Shown: positions 1 to 7,475 of the stretch, in pieces
How positions within the stretch are numbered: position 1 is the stretch's first letter
Layout: each line of letters opens with the position of its first letter
Source: a virus
Strand: one strand, 5' to 3'
IMG/VR virus record: IMGVR_UViG_3300049846_000535
Span: 1 to 36,274 of that record
Length of the DNA: 36,274 bases
Made by a program: the position numbers and the translations under genes
Notes under the pieces: model-generated
The model's database searches: none
The model's input: the letters and a program-made list of their open reading frames with translations, nothing else
Told to the model about the DNA's origin: nothing

Positions 1-127
1 TGTCGCAGTACCAGTGATTAATATGGTATCCCTTTGCTTTGATTCTATCCCATAGATTATCGAGCGTAAGCTTCGAAGAAACGATCTCATCAAACAAGTA
101 AACACAGTCAGTCCTCCTGTCGTACTG
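1..127. repeat. Terminal direct repeat, left copy (contig circularisation overlap)
   Basis: This stretch is identical to 36148-36274 at the other end of the window. An exact repeat of 127 bases is a common assembler k-mer length, so it most likely marks a circular assembly graph and not a biological terminal repeat. It lies inside the large terminase coding sequence, and joining the ends restores one uninterrupted reading frame. Confidence 0.9.
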
Positions 128-913
128 GAAAAACAAACACGCCATAGGATGGTTCCATCCCCAGTCTATCGATATTATAGTCTCTAACCTTGGATCGTAG
201 TTGTATCCACGGATCACATTGGCTTCGTCGAAGTCATCATAGACTAACGCCCCCCCGGTTACGTTCCAATCTAGGGAGAACATCTGCCTGTAGGTCTTAG
301 GATCTAACGTTTCCTTAAGCTCCTCGAGTTCAGCTTTAGGAAAATAAGGATTATCCGCCGTAGACCACTCGAATACCTCAGTGCTAGGTGATGGTTTCTC
401 TTTGAAGTGCTTATATGCCCAGTGCTGCTTAGGGTTCGAATATTGGACTCCCAATGAACCAGTACACCAAATATATCCACTAGAGTCTGAAACACGCGCT
501 TTCGCTTCAAGGAATAAAGCCTCAGACGTCTGAAAGACCTCGTCGATCCACACCCAGTTAGCTTTAATACCCTCAATTCGTTTAGGCTTATCCGCACTAA
601 TGCCATAAACAATCGAACCGTTATGCCAGCGAAATTCTTTAAATGTCTGATGGTATTCGTATTCAAACGGCTTTGCATATATCTGAAACTTAGCAAGTGA
701 TAACCTCCTCAACATGTCATCAGTAGGAGCAATGATAACTCCCAAGTATGGATCTTTACTTTCTGGATTCTTTCCTATCTGTAGCTCTGTGAACCTAATA
801 GCCTCGATTGCACCTGCTTCAGTTTTGCCTCCGCGCTTACCGGCGAATGCTCCACGAACTCTTGATGTGCTCTTGTGAAAGGCTTGCTGCTTATCAAAAG
901 CATTGTAGATCAT
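1..913 (-). CDS. terL: Terminase large subunit, N-terminal part (gene continues at 35783-36274)
   Basis: This is the packaging ATPase and nuclease that pumps DNA into the prohead through the portal. The frame opens at ATG 913-911, overlapping the stop of the upstream 83-residue gene as ATGA, and runs off base 1. Continued at the other contig end it gives 425 residues, normal to slightly short for TerL. Visible motifs are Walker A GAFAGKRGGKT (about residues 21-31), Walker B WVWIDEV (D124, E125) and the first RNase H-like nuclease acid in SIDWGWNHP (D250), with DEI at 275-276. This piece covers residues 1-304. It follows the small terminase and precedes the portal gene, the usual packaging order. 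The split is only a consequence of where the circular map was cut. Confidence 0.93.
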   Translation of the reverse strand, partial: MIYNAFDKQQAFHKSTSRVRGAFAGKRGGKTEAGAIEAIRFTELQIGKNPESKDPYLGVIIAPTDDMLRRLSLAKFQIYAKPFEYEYHQTFKEFRWHNGSIVYGISADKPKRIEGIKANWVWIDEVFQTSEALFLEAKARVSDSSGYIWCTGSLGVQYSNPKQHWAYKHFKEKPSPSTEVFEWSTADNPYFPKAELEELKETLDPKTYRQMFSLDWNVTGGALVYDDFDEANVIRGYNYDPRLETIISIDWGWNHPMACLFFQYDRRTDCVYLFDEIVSSKLTLDNLWDRIKAKGYHINHWYCD

Positions 914-1161
914 TTTGTTTTTTCTAAAACATAGATGGCTCTAGCTTCCACCATCTGGCAAATGAATCTTCCAATCTCAGGCGCTCCACACTTAAGATTC
1001 CTCTTGTGAGCTAAGTATTTAAACTCATGCACTCTGCCTTGCATCTTATCTATGAAGTCTTCAAAGCTGTTGTTTAGAACTATGGCCTTGAATGCTGGAT
1101 AATCTTTGAATGCTTTATCCAAGTATTCAGTTGCTATCTGCTTTATCTGGTACCGTTCCAT
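910..1161 (-). CDS. Hypothetical protein between small and large terminase (83 aa)
   Basis: I do not recognise this protein. It is small, mostly helical by composition, and basic in the middle (AHKRNLK), with two cysteines. Its start overlaps the end of the small terminase gene by 35 bases and its stop shares ATGA with the large terminase start, so it is embedded in the packaging operon and probably translationally coupled on both sides. A packaging accessory role would be a guess from position only. Confidence 0.7.
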   Translation of the reverse strand: MERYQIKQIATEYLDKAFKDYPAFKAIVLNNSFEDFIDKMQGRVHEFKYLAHKRNLKCGAPEIGRFICQMVEARAIYVLEKTK

Positions 1162-1519
1162 TGTTGCCGCCTAGATTAATTACAAGTTTAGAATCTTCTT
1201 TAGTAACAACTACTGGCTGCTCATCTTTCCAACCGAATCTGCATTTCATTGTGAATATTGCTGTGGCAGCATTGTATCTGTCAACCTCACCCATAGCACC
1301 TGCTCTAATGAGTTTTTCCCACCAAAACTGAGACTCTAACGCACCGTGGTTTTTAGCGTAGGAAAAATCTGGGTGGACTCTGACCCATTCGTATAGCGTA
1401 TCTCGACAGCATTTTGCGATAGCACCGAACGATTCGAAGCTATAGCCTTGAGCCATGTGCTCTAATAACATTTCTGGGTATTCTTCTTTGTATAGTGTAG
1501 GTCGGCCAAGTTTAGCCAT
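1127..1519 (-). CDS. terS: Terminase small subunit (130 aa)
   Basis: This is a DNA-recognition subunit for packaging. The N-terminus GRPTLYKEEYPEMLLEHM followed by a helix-turn-helix region (FGAIAKCCRDTLYEWVRVHP, about residues 31-50) is the classic small-terminase pattern seen in many siphophages. The C-terminal half (EKLIRAGAMGEVDRYNAATAIFTMKCRFGWKDE) also matches that family, and the length is typical. A good ribosome site (GGAGTGAGT) precedes the ATG at 1519. The gene lies two genes upstream of the large terminase on the same strand. The assignment comes from motif pattern plus position. Confidence 0.85.
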   Translation of the reverse strand: MAKLGRPTLYKEEYPEMLLEHMAQGYSFESFGAIAKCCRDTLYEWVRVHPDFSYAKNHGALESQFWWEKLIRAGAMGEVDRYNAATAIFTMKCRFGWKDEQPVVVTKEDSKLVINLGGNNGTVPDKADSN

Positions 1520-1558
1520 ATCAACTCACTCCTTCGAGTTTTGTTTGTGTAGCCTTCG

Positions 1559-1786
1559 CTACTTTATCACCGTAAGCGTTCCATTCCTATGCGGCTTGTC
1601 ATTCAATGGTAGCATCTCTATCATCTCGATGCAATCTAATCGGATATAGGCTGCATGTCTGTTTGGTTTTTCAAACTCTACAATAACCCAGTCGATATCC
1701 CAGTGCTTAGTGACTTGAATAACTGTGCAGCAAAGCGGTGCTTCGTCGAAGGTAACATGTAGCTTTGCTCTAATGTAAGGTTCCAT
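1559..1786 (-). CDS. Hypothetical protein (75 aa)
   Basis: Function not recognised. It is a compact soluble protein with predicted beta content (KLHVTFDEAPLCCTVIQVTKHWDIDWVIVEFE) and an adjacent cysteine pair at about residues 19-20. It overlaps the preceding 68-residue gene by 17 bases and ends 39 bases before the small terminase start, so it belongs to the same leftward operon. No membrane segment is visible. Confidence 0.65.
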   Translation of the reverse strand: MEPYIRAKLHVTFDEAPLCCTVIQVTKHWDIDWVIVEFEKPNRHAAYIRLDCIEMIEMLPLNDKPHRNGTLTVIK

Positions 1787-1976
1787 CTTCCATCATCGCT
1801 ATTTCGATTTGTTGTTCTACTTTCTGTGCCCACTGCATGAACGCTATCACGCTGATTTTAAATTGATCTTTGCCGTTTTTACCTTCGTCGTAAAGCCGTA
1901 ACGCTATTGCCCGTATCTGTTCCCACTCGTCTGGGTGAAGACTAGAAATAGAAATCGTCGCTTGAGAGAGATCCAT
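1770..1976 (-). CDS. Hypothetical protein (68 aa)
   Basis: I chose the ATG at 1976 over the longer open frame reaching 2048. An AGAGGTG ribosome site lies just upstream of it, and the extra N-terminus of the longer frame is low-complexity and would overlap the upstream gene heavily. The protein (MDLSQATISISSLHPDEWEQ onward) looks helical and acidic, with the segment FMQWAQKVEQQIEIAMMEDG. No known motif is seen. It overlaps the upstream zinc-finger gene by 35 bases and the downstream gene by 17. Confidence 0.6.
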   Translation of the reverse strand: MDLSQATISISSLHPDEWEQIRAIALRLYDEGKNGKDQFKISVIAFMQWAQKVEQQIEIAMMEDGTLH

Positions 1977-2145
1977 ACTTGAACACCTCTGATTTTCGGC
2001 AGTTGTAGCACAGTCTAATGCAACGGTTTGTAGTCTCAAACGCCTCATTACAATCGCTTCCTAAACAACGCCTATAGAACTTTTTTTTCTCTTTAGGCTT
2101 TTCCAGTTCCATCTGTTTTTGAAGTTCATCCTCGAACTTACCCAT
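1942..2145 (-). CDS. Small C4 zinc-finger-like protein (67 aa)
   Basis: A charged N-terminal helix (EDELQKQMELEKPKEKKKF) is followed by four well-spaced cysteines: CLGSDC at about residues 28-33, then CIRLCYNC. This resembles a small zinc-binding finger in which the last pair has CxxC spacing. The role is unknown; a DNA- or RNA-binding or transcription-linked role is an inference from the finger and from its position as the first gene of the late leftward block. The ribosome site is weak (AAGG). Confidence 0.6.
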   Translation of the reverse strand: MGKFEDELQKQMELEKPKEKKKFYRRCLGSDCNEAFETTNRCIRLCYNCRKSEVFKYGSLSSDDFYF

Positions 2146-2188
2146 ACAAATAGTTTGCCTTATAATTCCTTATGCTACAATTTTAATA
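2146..2188. promoter_or_regulatory. Divergent start region with weak promoter candidates
   Basis: These 43 bases separate the leftward late block from the rightward metallophosphoesterase gene. On the minus strand a TATAAG -10-like box sits at 2164-2159 with no good -35, as expected if an activator is needed. On the plus strand TACAAT at 2176-2181 has a poor TTTGCC-like -35 at 16-base spacing and lies only a few bases before the TTG start. Both calls rest on short matches. Confidence 0.3.
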
Positions 2189-3208
2189 TTGGATAAGCAC
2201 GACATAGTGGTTGACCTTAAACGAGTTGCCTCTGAGATCGGTCAAGCACCAACACGAGCGCAGTACGAGGAGCTAGGTAAGTTTACTCGCCACCAAGTAG
2301 AGCGTGCATTCGGTCTTTGGGGTGAAGCGATCAAGGCTGTGTTCGGCGGCAAAGACAACTTAGCTAAAGCAAGAAAATTTAAGTATAAAGAATCTAAACT
2401 TGAGAACTGGACGATACACGAACTAGATCTCGAACGCATTTTCAAAGACGCCGGTAATCCAGAGACAATAAAACTAATCGCCCAGCCGGACACACATGCA
2501 GCACATGTTGATGAGAGAGCGTTTGCATGTTTCTTGTCTTTCTTAGAATATTACAAACCAAACGTTCTTGTTAACTTAGGAGACTTTGTTGACGGTGAAG
2601 GAATCACCCACTGGCCAGCTAACGACTTTAAACCTAAACGTCTAATGCCAGAGATTGGTAAGGCTCGTGAGCTTCTTTCAGCAATACAAGCCCACACTCC
2701 ACATACTTCGACAAGGATATTTCTAAATGGTAATCACGAAGACTGGTTACGCCAGGCGCTTGTTGCGAAGTTACCTGAACTGTACGACGGCATTGAAGAG
2801 TACGGCCTTCTCCCAACAGTTGAAGGGCTTCTGGACTTAGCTGGATTTGGATATGAGTCTGTTCCATTAAATCATTTCCTTAAAGTTGGTAAGGCGTATT
2901 TCACCCATGGTCTTTACACAGGATCTTCTCACGCAAAGAAACACTTAGATGCAATAAAGCGTAATGTGTACTATGGACACTTGCACGATACTCAAAGCTA
3001 CAACACTGTCTCAATAGACGGTCCTTTGGAAGCAGCTTCTTTAGGGTGTCTATGTACTCTTGATGCTGCTTTTCTAAAAGGCAGACCAAACAACTGGGTG
3101 CACGCTTTCGGCGTGTTTGAGTTTTTTCCTGACGGCTCATACACGTTCTTATGCCCCAAAATTATCAATGGGCAAATGTCTTTTAACGGTAAAGTGTTTA
3201 AGGGCTAA
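2189..3208 (+). CDS. Metallophosphoesterase with N-terminal HNH-associated repeat (339 aa)
   Basis: This is a probable metal-dependent phosphodiesterase or phosphatase. Residues about 7-52 (VVDLKRVASEIGQAPTRAQY through the FGLWGEAIKAVFG segment) match the repeat found beside HNH and homing endonucleases, which is thought to bind DNA. Residues about 96-270 carry the calcineurin-type motif set: D101 and H103 (PDTHAAH), GD at 131-132, GNHE at 181-184, H240 (FTHG) and GHLH at 263-266. All metal ligands are present, so the enzyme should be active; the substrate is unknown. The start is TTG at 2189 because the frame has no upstream ATG or GTG and the conserved domain begins right after it. The end overlaps the convergent 60-residue gene by 4 bases. 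Confidence 0.85.
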   Translation: MDKHDIVVDLKRVASEIGQAPTRAQYEELGKFTRHQVERAFGLWGEAIKAVFGGKDNLAKARKFKYKESKLENWTIHELDLERIFKDAGNPETIKLIAQPDTHAAHVDERAFACFLSFLEYYKPNVLVNLGDFVDGEGITHWPANDFKPKRLMPEIGKARELLSAIQAHTPHTSTRIFLNGNHEDWLRQALVAKLPELYDGIEEYGLLPTVEGLLDLAGFGYESVPLNHFLKVGKAYFTHGLYTGSSHAKKHLDAIKRNVYYGHLHDTQSYNTVSIDGPLEAASLGCLCTLDAAFLKGRPNNWVHAFGVFEFFPDGSYTFLCPKIINGQMSFNGKVFKG

Positions 3209-3387
3209 TCCTCACACCCAACACACTGACTGCATGAATCTTCCCTAGTCAGCCTCTCACCGCAGAACTCGCACCTCGCTGGCACCCAGTCGTAGACGTA
3301 TTCTTCGCGCTCCATAGGTATATTTTCCCATGGATAATGCCCGAGTGAATGCCTTGAGTCACTGAAGTATGCGTCAAGTCTCTGCAA
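3205..3387 (-). CDS. Small zinc-ribbon-like protein (60 aa)
   Basis: The C-terminal third has CEFCGERLTREDSCSQCVGC, a string of CxxC knuckles expected to hold one zinc ion. The N-terminal part is tyrosine- and tryptophan-rich and unrecognised. It is the last gene of the short leftward group downstream of the ribbon-helix-helix gene and converges on the metallophosphoesterase gene with a 4-base overlap. Function is unknown. Confidence 0.55.
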   Translation of the reverse strand: MQRLDAYFSDSRHSLGHYPWENIPMEREEYVYDWVPARCEFCGERLTREDSCSQCVGCED

Positions 3388-3397
3388 GGACTTGAGG

Positions 3398-3568
3398 TTA
3401 TTTTTTCTTAGGCTGTGTTTTCTTTGATTCGTATGCTTTAGTTAGCTCTGTTATAACCTGGTCTAAGCACCATTGCTGCCAACTCATTTCAATATCTATA
3501 AGTCGGCGTTTCATTTCTTTGTATGTCTCAACATCTAGCTTGAATTGAACGTTAACCTTATCTGCCAT
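3398..3568 (-). CDS. Ribbon-helix-helix-type DNA-binding protein candidate (56 aa)
   Basis: The gene has a near-perfect ribosome site (AGGAGG) before the ATG at 3568. The protein begins with a short beta-like strand (VNVQFKLD, residues 5-12), then a helix (VETYKEMKRRLIDIEMS), a turn and a second helix (WQQWCLDQVITELTKAYE), then a lysine-rich tail. This is the strand-helix-helix pattern of Arc/CopG-type repressors, which act as dimers on inverted repeats. It sits directly downstream of a 41-residue gene, and their shared promoter holds an inverted repeat over the -10 box, which suggests autoregulation. The family call is by pattern only. Confidence 0.65.
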   Translation of the reverse strand: MADKVNVQFKLDVETYKEMKRRLIDIEMSWQQWCLDQVITELTKAYESKKTQPKKK

Positions 3569-3580
3569 ATAAGCCTCCTA

Positions 3581-3706
3581 TTACAGCTTTATAACGTTGT
3601 TTATGATCGCTTGTATCTTCGCCTCAGCATCGGCGTTGCCATTGACTATAGCCTCAGCAAGCATCTTATAAAGGGCATCTAGTACTGCGTCTTTCATATC
3701 TTCCAT
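3581..3706 (-). CDS. Hypothetical helical protein (41 aa)
   Basis: This short open frame starts at ATG 3706 behind a GGGAGG ribosome site and ends 12 bases before the ribbon-helix-helix gene, with that gene's ribosome site in the gap. The product (MEDMKDAVLDALYKMLAEAI then VNGNADAEAKIQAIINNVIK) reads as two amphipathic helices joined by a short turn. No known domain is seen. The strong ribosome site and the tight coupling are the reasons to call it real. Confidence 0.6.
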   Translation of the reverse strand: MEDMKDAVLDALYKMLAEAIVNGNADAEAKIQAIINNVIKL

Positions 3707-3782
3707 ACTACCTCCCAATCATGAATACATTGTCTCATGATTTGGTAGGAATATCAAGAGAATAATAACGCAGTGCTTTCGG
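3707..3782 (-). promoter_or_regulatory. Promoter with inverted-repeat operator for the 41-aa/RHH operon
   Basis: On the minus strand, TTGATA (3757-3752) and GACAAT (3734-3729) are separated by exactly 17 bases, giving a sigma70-like promoter. An 8-base inverted repeat AATCATGA (3717-3724) / TCATGATT (3735-3742) has a 10-base spacer that contains the -10 box, so a bound dimer would block polymerase. The ribosome site GGGAGG follows at once. The ribbon-helix-helix product of this operon is the obvious candidate ligand, by inference. Confidence 0.55.
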
Positions 3783-3995
3783 CTATTTATCTTTTACTAG
3801 CTTAGTTAGACATTCTTCAATTCCAACAAGAGCACTTGCAGCATCATAGGCGGCTCCAAAGCTTACTATACCAAGCTCTGTAGATGTTTGAATCCCGTTC
3901 TTTTCTATTTTTTGTAACGACTCGCTTATTTGAGTTAAGCAAGAATTAATGCTTTCTAATGTTTCTAAAAAATCCTCTATTTGTTTTTCATTCAT
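3783..3995 (-). CDS. Hypothetical helical protein (70 aa)
   Basis: Function not recognised. The first 35 residues (NEKQIEDFLETLESINSCLT then QISESLQKIEKNG) form a likely coiled coil, followed by a hydrophobic, alanine-rich helix (FGAAYDAASALVGIEECL). The ATG is preceded by AAGGAAAAC. A sigma70-like promoter lies directly upstream at 4017-4044, so this gene may be transcribed on its own as well as by read-through from the primase gene. Confidence 0.55.
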   Translation of the reverse strand: MNEKQIEDFLETLESINSCLTQISESLQKIEKNGIQTSTELGIVSFGAAYDAASALVGIEECLTKLVKDK

Positions 3996-4016
3996 ATTAG
4001 TTTTCCTTTATTGCGC

Positions 4017-4044
4017 ACCATATAACACATAGGTATTAAGTCAA
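4017..4044 (-). promoter_or_regulatory. Sigma70-like promoter upstream of the 70-aa gene
   Basis: On the minus strand a TTGACT -35 box (4044-4039) and a TATGGT -10 box (4022-4017) are spaced by 16 bases. The nearest TGTCATA heptamer begins 18 bases upstream, so the heptamer cluster is well placed to control this promoter. The call rests on two short matches, one strong and one moderate. Confidence 0.4.
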
Positions 4045-4061
4045 CAATAGATTTGGTGAAT

Positions 4062-4214
<153 letters not shown>

Positions 4215-6293
4215 GATTTTACCAAACGCTATCAGATTGTCGCGGTATGTCTCATATTCTCTTTTGCCGATATTCATAGATCTATAAACATCTCTTGGGT
4301 TAACTGGTTGTTTTGTTTTATGAAATATCTCTTTTATTTTTTCTAGCATTTTATATGTCTTCTTAACATCGTTAGTCATGGGGGCTATATTTTTTAGTTT
4401 TTCTGTCATATTGTACTGAAGAGCTTCCACTAGATTTTTGGCCCAATCTAGGTCCCCTTGGTTAAGACAGATGTTTTCTGTGTCTCTTGCGTCTGAAATT
4501 GCATGGACCAGTGACACACGTTTGACTAACTCATTCACTCTGGTATGAAACGGTGCAAGCATAGGGTTATTTTCATTGATGGCTTTCTTCGCGTATTCTT
4601 CACCAAGCACCTTAATCCCTTCCTTGAACTCATTAGAAGCCATTACAGCCATTGGCTTTGGCTTTAGGTTCCTTAATGCGTCCTTATCCATGCCAGCCAA
4701 TTCAGCGTTTGAGATGCCAAATATGTTCTCCTGGTGGAACTTGGCAGTGAGCATGCCTACTATGTGATCTACATTAAGCACATAGTCATTCGCCTCTCTG
4801 TTATAGTTAGAATGCTTCTCTGTGTTAAAAATTAGAAACCTAGGAAGGAAGCCTTGGCTGACTGATATTTGCCCAACGCTTTCTTCGAAAAGCTCTGGCT
4901 GGATAAACCCCATAAGATTAACAAACGGGCTAAAGCAATCTCCAGTCTCTTGGCGTTTCATAGAAACTTTACCGTAGTAGAAAGATCCCTGATTGGAGAA
5001 TAACTTTAAAAGCTCGTCCGTTATCTCTCTATGGTATTGGTCTTTGGATTGTCCTTGTCCTCTGAAAAACGTTCCCATCTCGTCAAAAATATCTAGGACA
5101 GATCTTTGCTTAGGAAGTCTTATAGCTATGGTTTGTGAGCTTGTATAAGACCCATAACCCATGAGCTTATAGTTCCGCATCCTCTCATGAGTAAGGATTC
5201 TTTTTAGTACCTTAACTGGTGCTTCCTTACCCCATCCAGTGCCAGCAATGATCATAGAGTAAAGCACTGGATGATTGCCCATATAATGAAATCTCCCACA
5301 AGCTAATGTCGCAACAAGCATCAGTGATCCACACAGCGCGTAGTTCTCGTGTGGTATGTAAGCTGATCTTAGAATCTCATCATAGACATACTTCATAACA
5401 CCGCTTGGCTCTGGTAATTTTCTTGGCTCAAACAGCGGTTTGCTTGTGTCTAGGATTTTTAAGTCTTCAGACTGTACTCTGAATTTGAATGTTTTTTTTC
5501 TTGGATTAGCCAGTGATCTTGTTACGTTTAGTTGAAATAAAAAAGCATTGTGAAAAGCGTCAGCCTCGGTTGGTGCTTTGTAGCCCTCTTCCTCATCTGT
5601 GAACAATCTAGGCTTGTGGTTGTTTTTATCATAGTTGTAGATCTCTTCTGTTATCTTTGCTTCACTTTCTCCGCGAAACCTCATGGCTGAAACGATCTGT
5701 ACTAAGTTGTCGTTACGACCACCCGACATACTTCCTTGTTTTTTATTTGAGAATCTAGCTTCAATGGCGTCTAGCGTTTCGTAAATCCATGGGCCAATTT
5801 CTGGAAGCTCAGATGGCGGAATGTTCTCTGGGTTGTCTTGGCCAGTTGGGAATCTGTATCTTTCTTTGGTGTCTGGATGAACTGATGGGTACACCATTAT
5901 GTAGCTGCCATTAGCCAAGAAATCTACGCCGTTTTTTTTACCCCACTTATTGAATGTCCATAGCTTTAGGTTGCGCTTAGTCGCTCCTTTGAAGCTTCTG
6001 AAAAACCCTGCCAATCCCTTTTGTCCGCTTGAGCACACTGGTGATCTTGGAAGCATCTTTGATACCTCTGGGATGTCCGTATCATCATCAACAACGCAGG
6101 TGTCGGTCGCATCACCAAGCACGATAGCTATGTTGAATCCTTTTTCTAGCGGGTAGTCTTTTTCAAACTCGTCAATTTCTTTTTCTGTTTGTCTGTATTC
6201 TGACCACTTTGACCAATCTTCATAGATGGCCCTCTTCGACATTGGCCTGATCGGCATTACATTATACCCACGCTCCCAATACTTGCGATACAT

Positions 6294-6538
6294 AGTGTGC
6301 TCCTCCGTTGTTGTTGTTCGTATTAGCTAGACGTAACTTAGAGAGTTAATCAAGGTAGCTTGAAAATATTTTTAAGAACGCATCACGTCTTGTGGTGTTT
6401 TTCTCTTGGCACCACAATAGGTTGTGGTAACTTGAGGGCGCATATCATCCTCCATGTTGATTGCAACTTCTGCCAGGCGTAAAGGCTCCTTGACTTTATT
6501 GCCTGGCTTTTTTATATGCTGGTTATGGAGGATCGAAA
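6294..6538. promoter_or_regulatory. Divergent control region between replication and recombination operons
   Basis: These 245 bases separate the leftward primase gene from the rightward Sak4-type gene. They hold a perfect inverted repeat TTGTGGTG (6390-6397) / CACCACAA (6410-6417) with a 12-base spacer, and a third half-site TTGTGGTA (6422-6429). Possible plus-strand boxes include TTGTGG-N17-CACAAT from 6390, and TTGTGG-N15-TATCAT from 6422. The inverted repeat overlaps both, as an operator would. I see no coding sequence here. A phage regulator, perhaps one of the small helix-turn-helix proteins, would be the expected ligand. Confidence 0.5.
6472..6513 (+). terminator. Hairpin plus U-run just upstream of the Sak4-type gene (terminator or attenuator)
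   Basis: GCCAGGC (6472-6478) pairs with GCCTGGC (6501-6507); inside it TAAAG pairs with CTTTA after a small mismatch, leaving a loop of about 9 bases. Six T follow at 6508-6513, so this has the full form of an intrinsic terminator. It lies 26 bases before the ATG of the first early gene and would stop transcripts coming from further upstream. A promoter-like pair, TTGACT (6490-6495) and TATATG (6513-6518) with 17-base spacing, overlaps its right arm and would start transcription after it. Confidence 0.6.
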
Positions 6539-7243
6539 ATGCTTATCAGCAACACAAAGACTATCAATCAATCAGGACTTAAGTTCCTTATATATGGTGA
6601 ACCAGGCGTTGGAAAAACTTCTTTAGCAAAAACCGTTTCTGAAAAAACCCTTATAGTTTCCGCAGAATCAGGGCTTCTTTCATTATCTGGATCGGACATT
6701 GATGTGATTGACATCAGTACCGATGACAATGGAAAGGTTGTACCAAAAGAAAAGCGCCTTCAAAGACTCGCTGAGGTTTACAAGTTCTTGAATGAAGTGG
6801 AGACGCAGAAGAAGTATTCTTGGATCTTCTTGGATTCAATGACGGAGATTTTTCAGAACCTAGTTGAGCAACTTCAAACTGAGTTCCCAGATTCTAAAGA
6901 CACGATCAAAATGTGGGGTGAGTACAGTAAGCGCGCGCGTGGACTTGTTAAGTCGTTTCGCGATTTGCCCCATTATAATGTTGTTTTCACCGCTCTATCT
7001 AAAGAAGACAAAGACGAGAACGGCAAGAGATTCCTAAGGGTAGATGTTAACGGAAGTATCGCTCATCAAATGCCCGCCTTTTTCGATGAGGTCTTCTATT
7101 ATTTCGTCAGTCCTTCGGATGGTAGTCGAAAGCTAATGACATCTAAGCAAGACAACTTAGTCAGTAAGGACAGATCTGGGAAGCTAGAAAAAATCGAAGA
7201 GCCAAACCTAGATGCTATTGCCAAAAAGATCCGAGGCAAGTAA
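6539..7243 (+). CDS. Sak4-type RecA-like ATPase (single-strand annealing/recombination) (234 aa)
   Basis: This is an ATPase of the phage Sak4 recombinase class, acting with a single-strand binding protein and an exonuclease in phage recombination. Walker A is GEPGVGKT at residues 20-27, with K26 and T27. Walker B is YSWIFLDS, with D99. The AESG segment after the first strand and the long helical middle part are typical of this family, and the length of 234 residues fits. A strong GGAGG precedes the ATG at 6539. It is the first gene of the rightward operon and shares TAATG with the next gene. Two genes downstream is a DUF669-type protein, its usual companion. Confidence 0.8.
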   Translation: MLISNTKTINQSGLKFLIYGEPGVGKTSLAKTVSEKTLIVSAESGLLSLSGSDIDVIDISTDDNGKVVPKEKRLQRLAEVYKFLNEVETQKKYSWIFLDSMTEIFQNLVEQLQTEFPDSKDTIKMWGEYSKRARGLVKSFRDLPHYNVVFTALSKEDKDENGKRFLRVDVNGSIAHQMPAFFDEVFYYFVSPSDGSRKLMTSKQDNLVSKDRSGKLEKIEEPNLDAIAKKIRGK

Positions 7244-7458
7244 TGCAAGAAGCACTTAGTTTAGACATTAAGCAAACAAGCGCGTGGTGTTTGATCGATG
7301 AAGACAAGGAGCGCTTAGTTTACACATACGGGTTTATTGTACCAGATGGTGCACTCATTAGAGTGGACTGCGTTGGATACCATAAAACAAGCACATCACT
7401 TGCCCATATAAGTGGGGAAGAGGTTAAGGCTTGGATACTAAACAACACTAAACGATAA
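7243..7458 (+). CDS. Hypothetical protein (71 aa)
   Basis: The ATG overlaps the stop of the Sak4-type gene as TAATG, so translation is probably coupled. The product is a small soluble protein with likely beta strands (AWCLIDEDKERLVYTYGFIV and ALIRVDCVGYH) ending in a helix (SGEEVKAWILNN). I recognise no family. Its position between the recombinase and the DUF669-type gene suggests a part in recombination or replication, by context only. Confidence 0.65.
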   Translation: MQEALSLDIKQTSAWCLIDEDKERLVYTYGFIVPDGALIRVDCVGYHKTSTSLAHISGEEVKAWILNNTKR

Positions 7459-7475
7459 GAAACGAAAGGAACGAT

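Noticed and set aside
304-696. Open frame of 130 residues on the minus strand inside the terminase region
   Set aside because: It is an alternate frame of terL; its composition (Arg/Leu-rich, no motif) is that of a shadow frame, while the true frame has Walker A, Walker B and nuclease motifs.
1770-2048. Longer form (92 residues) of the 68-residue gene
   Set aside because: The extra N-terminal residues have no ribosome site and overlap the zinc-finger gene almost to mid-length, whereas ATG 1976 has AGAGGTG upstream.
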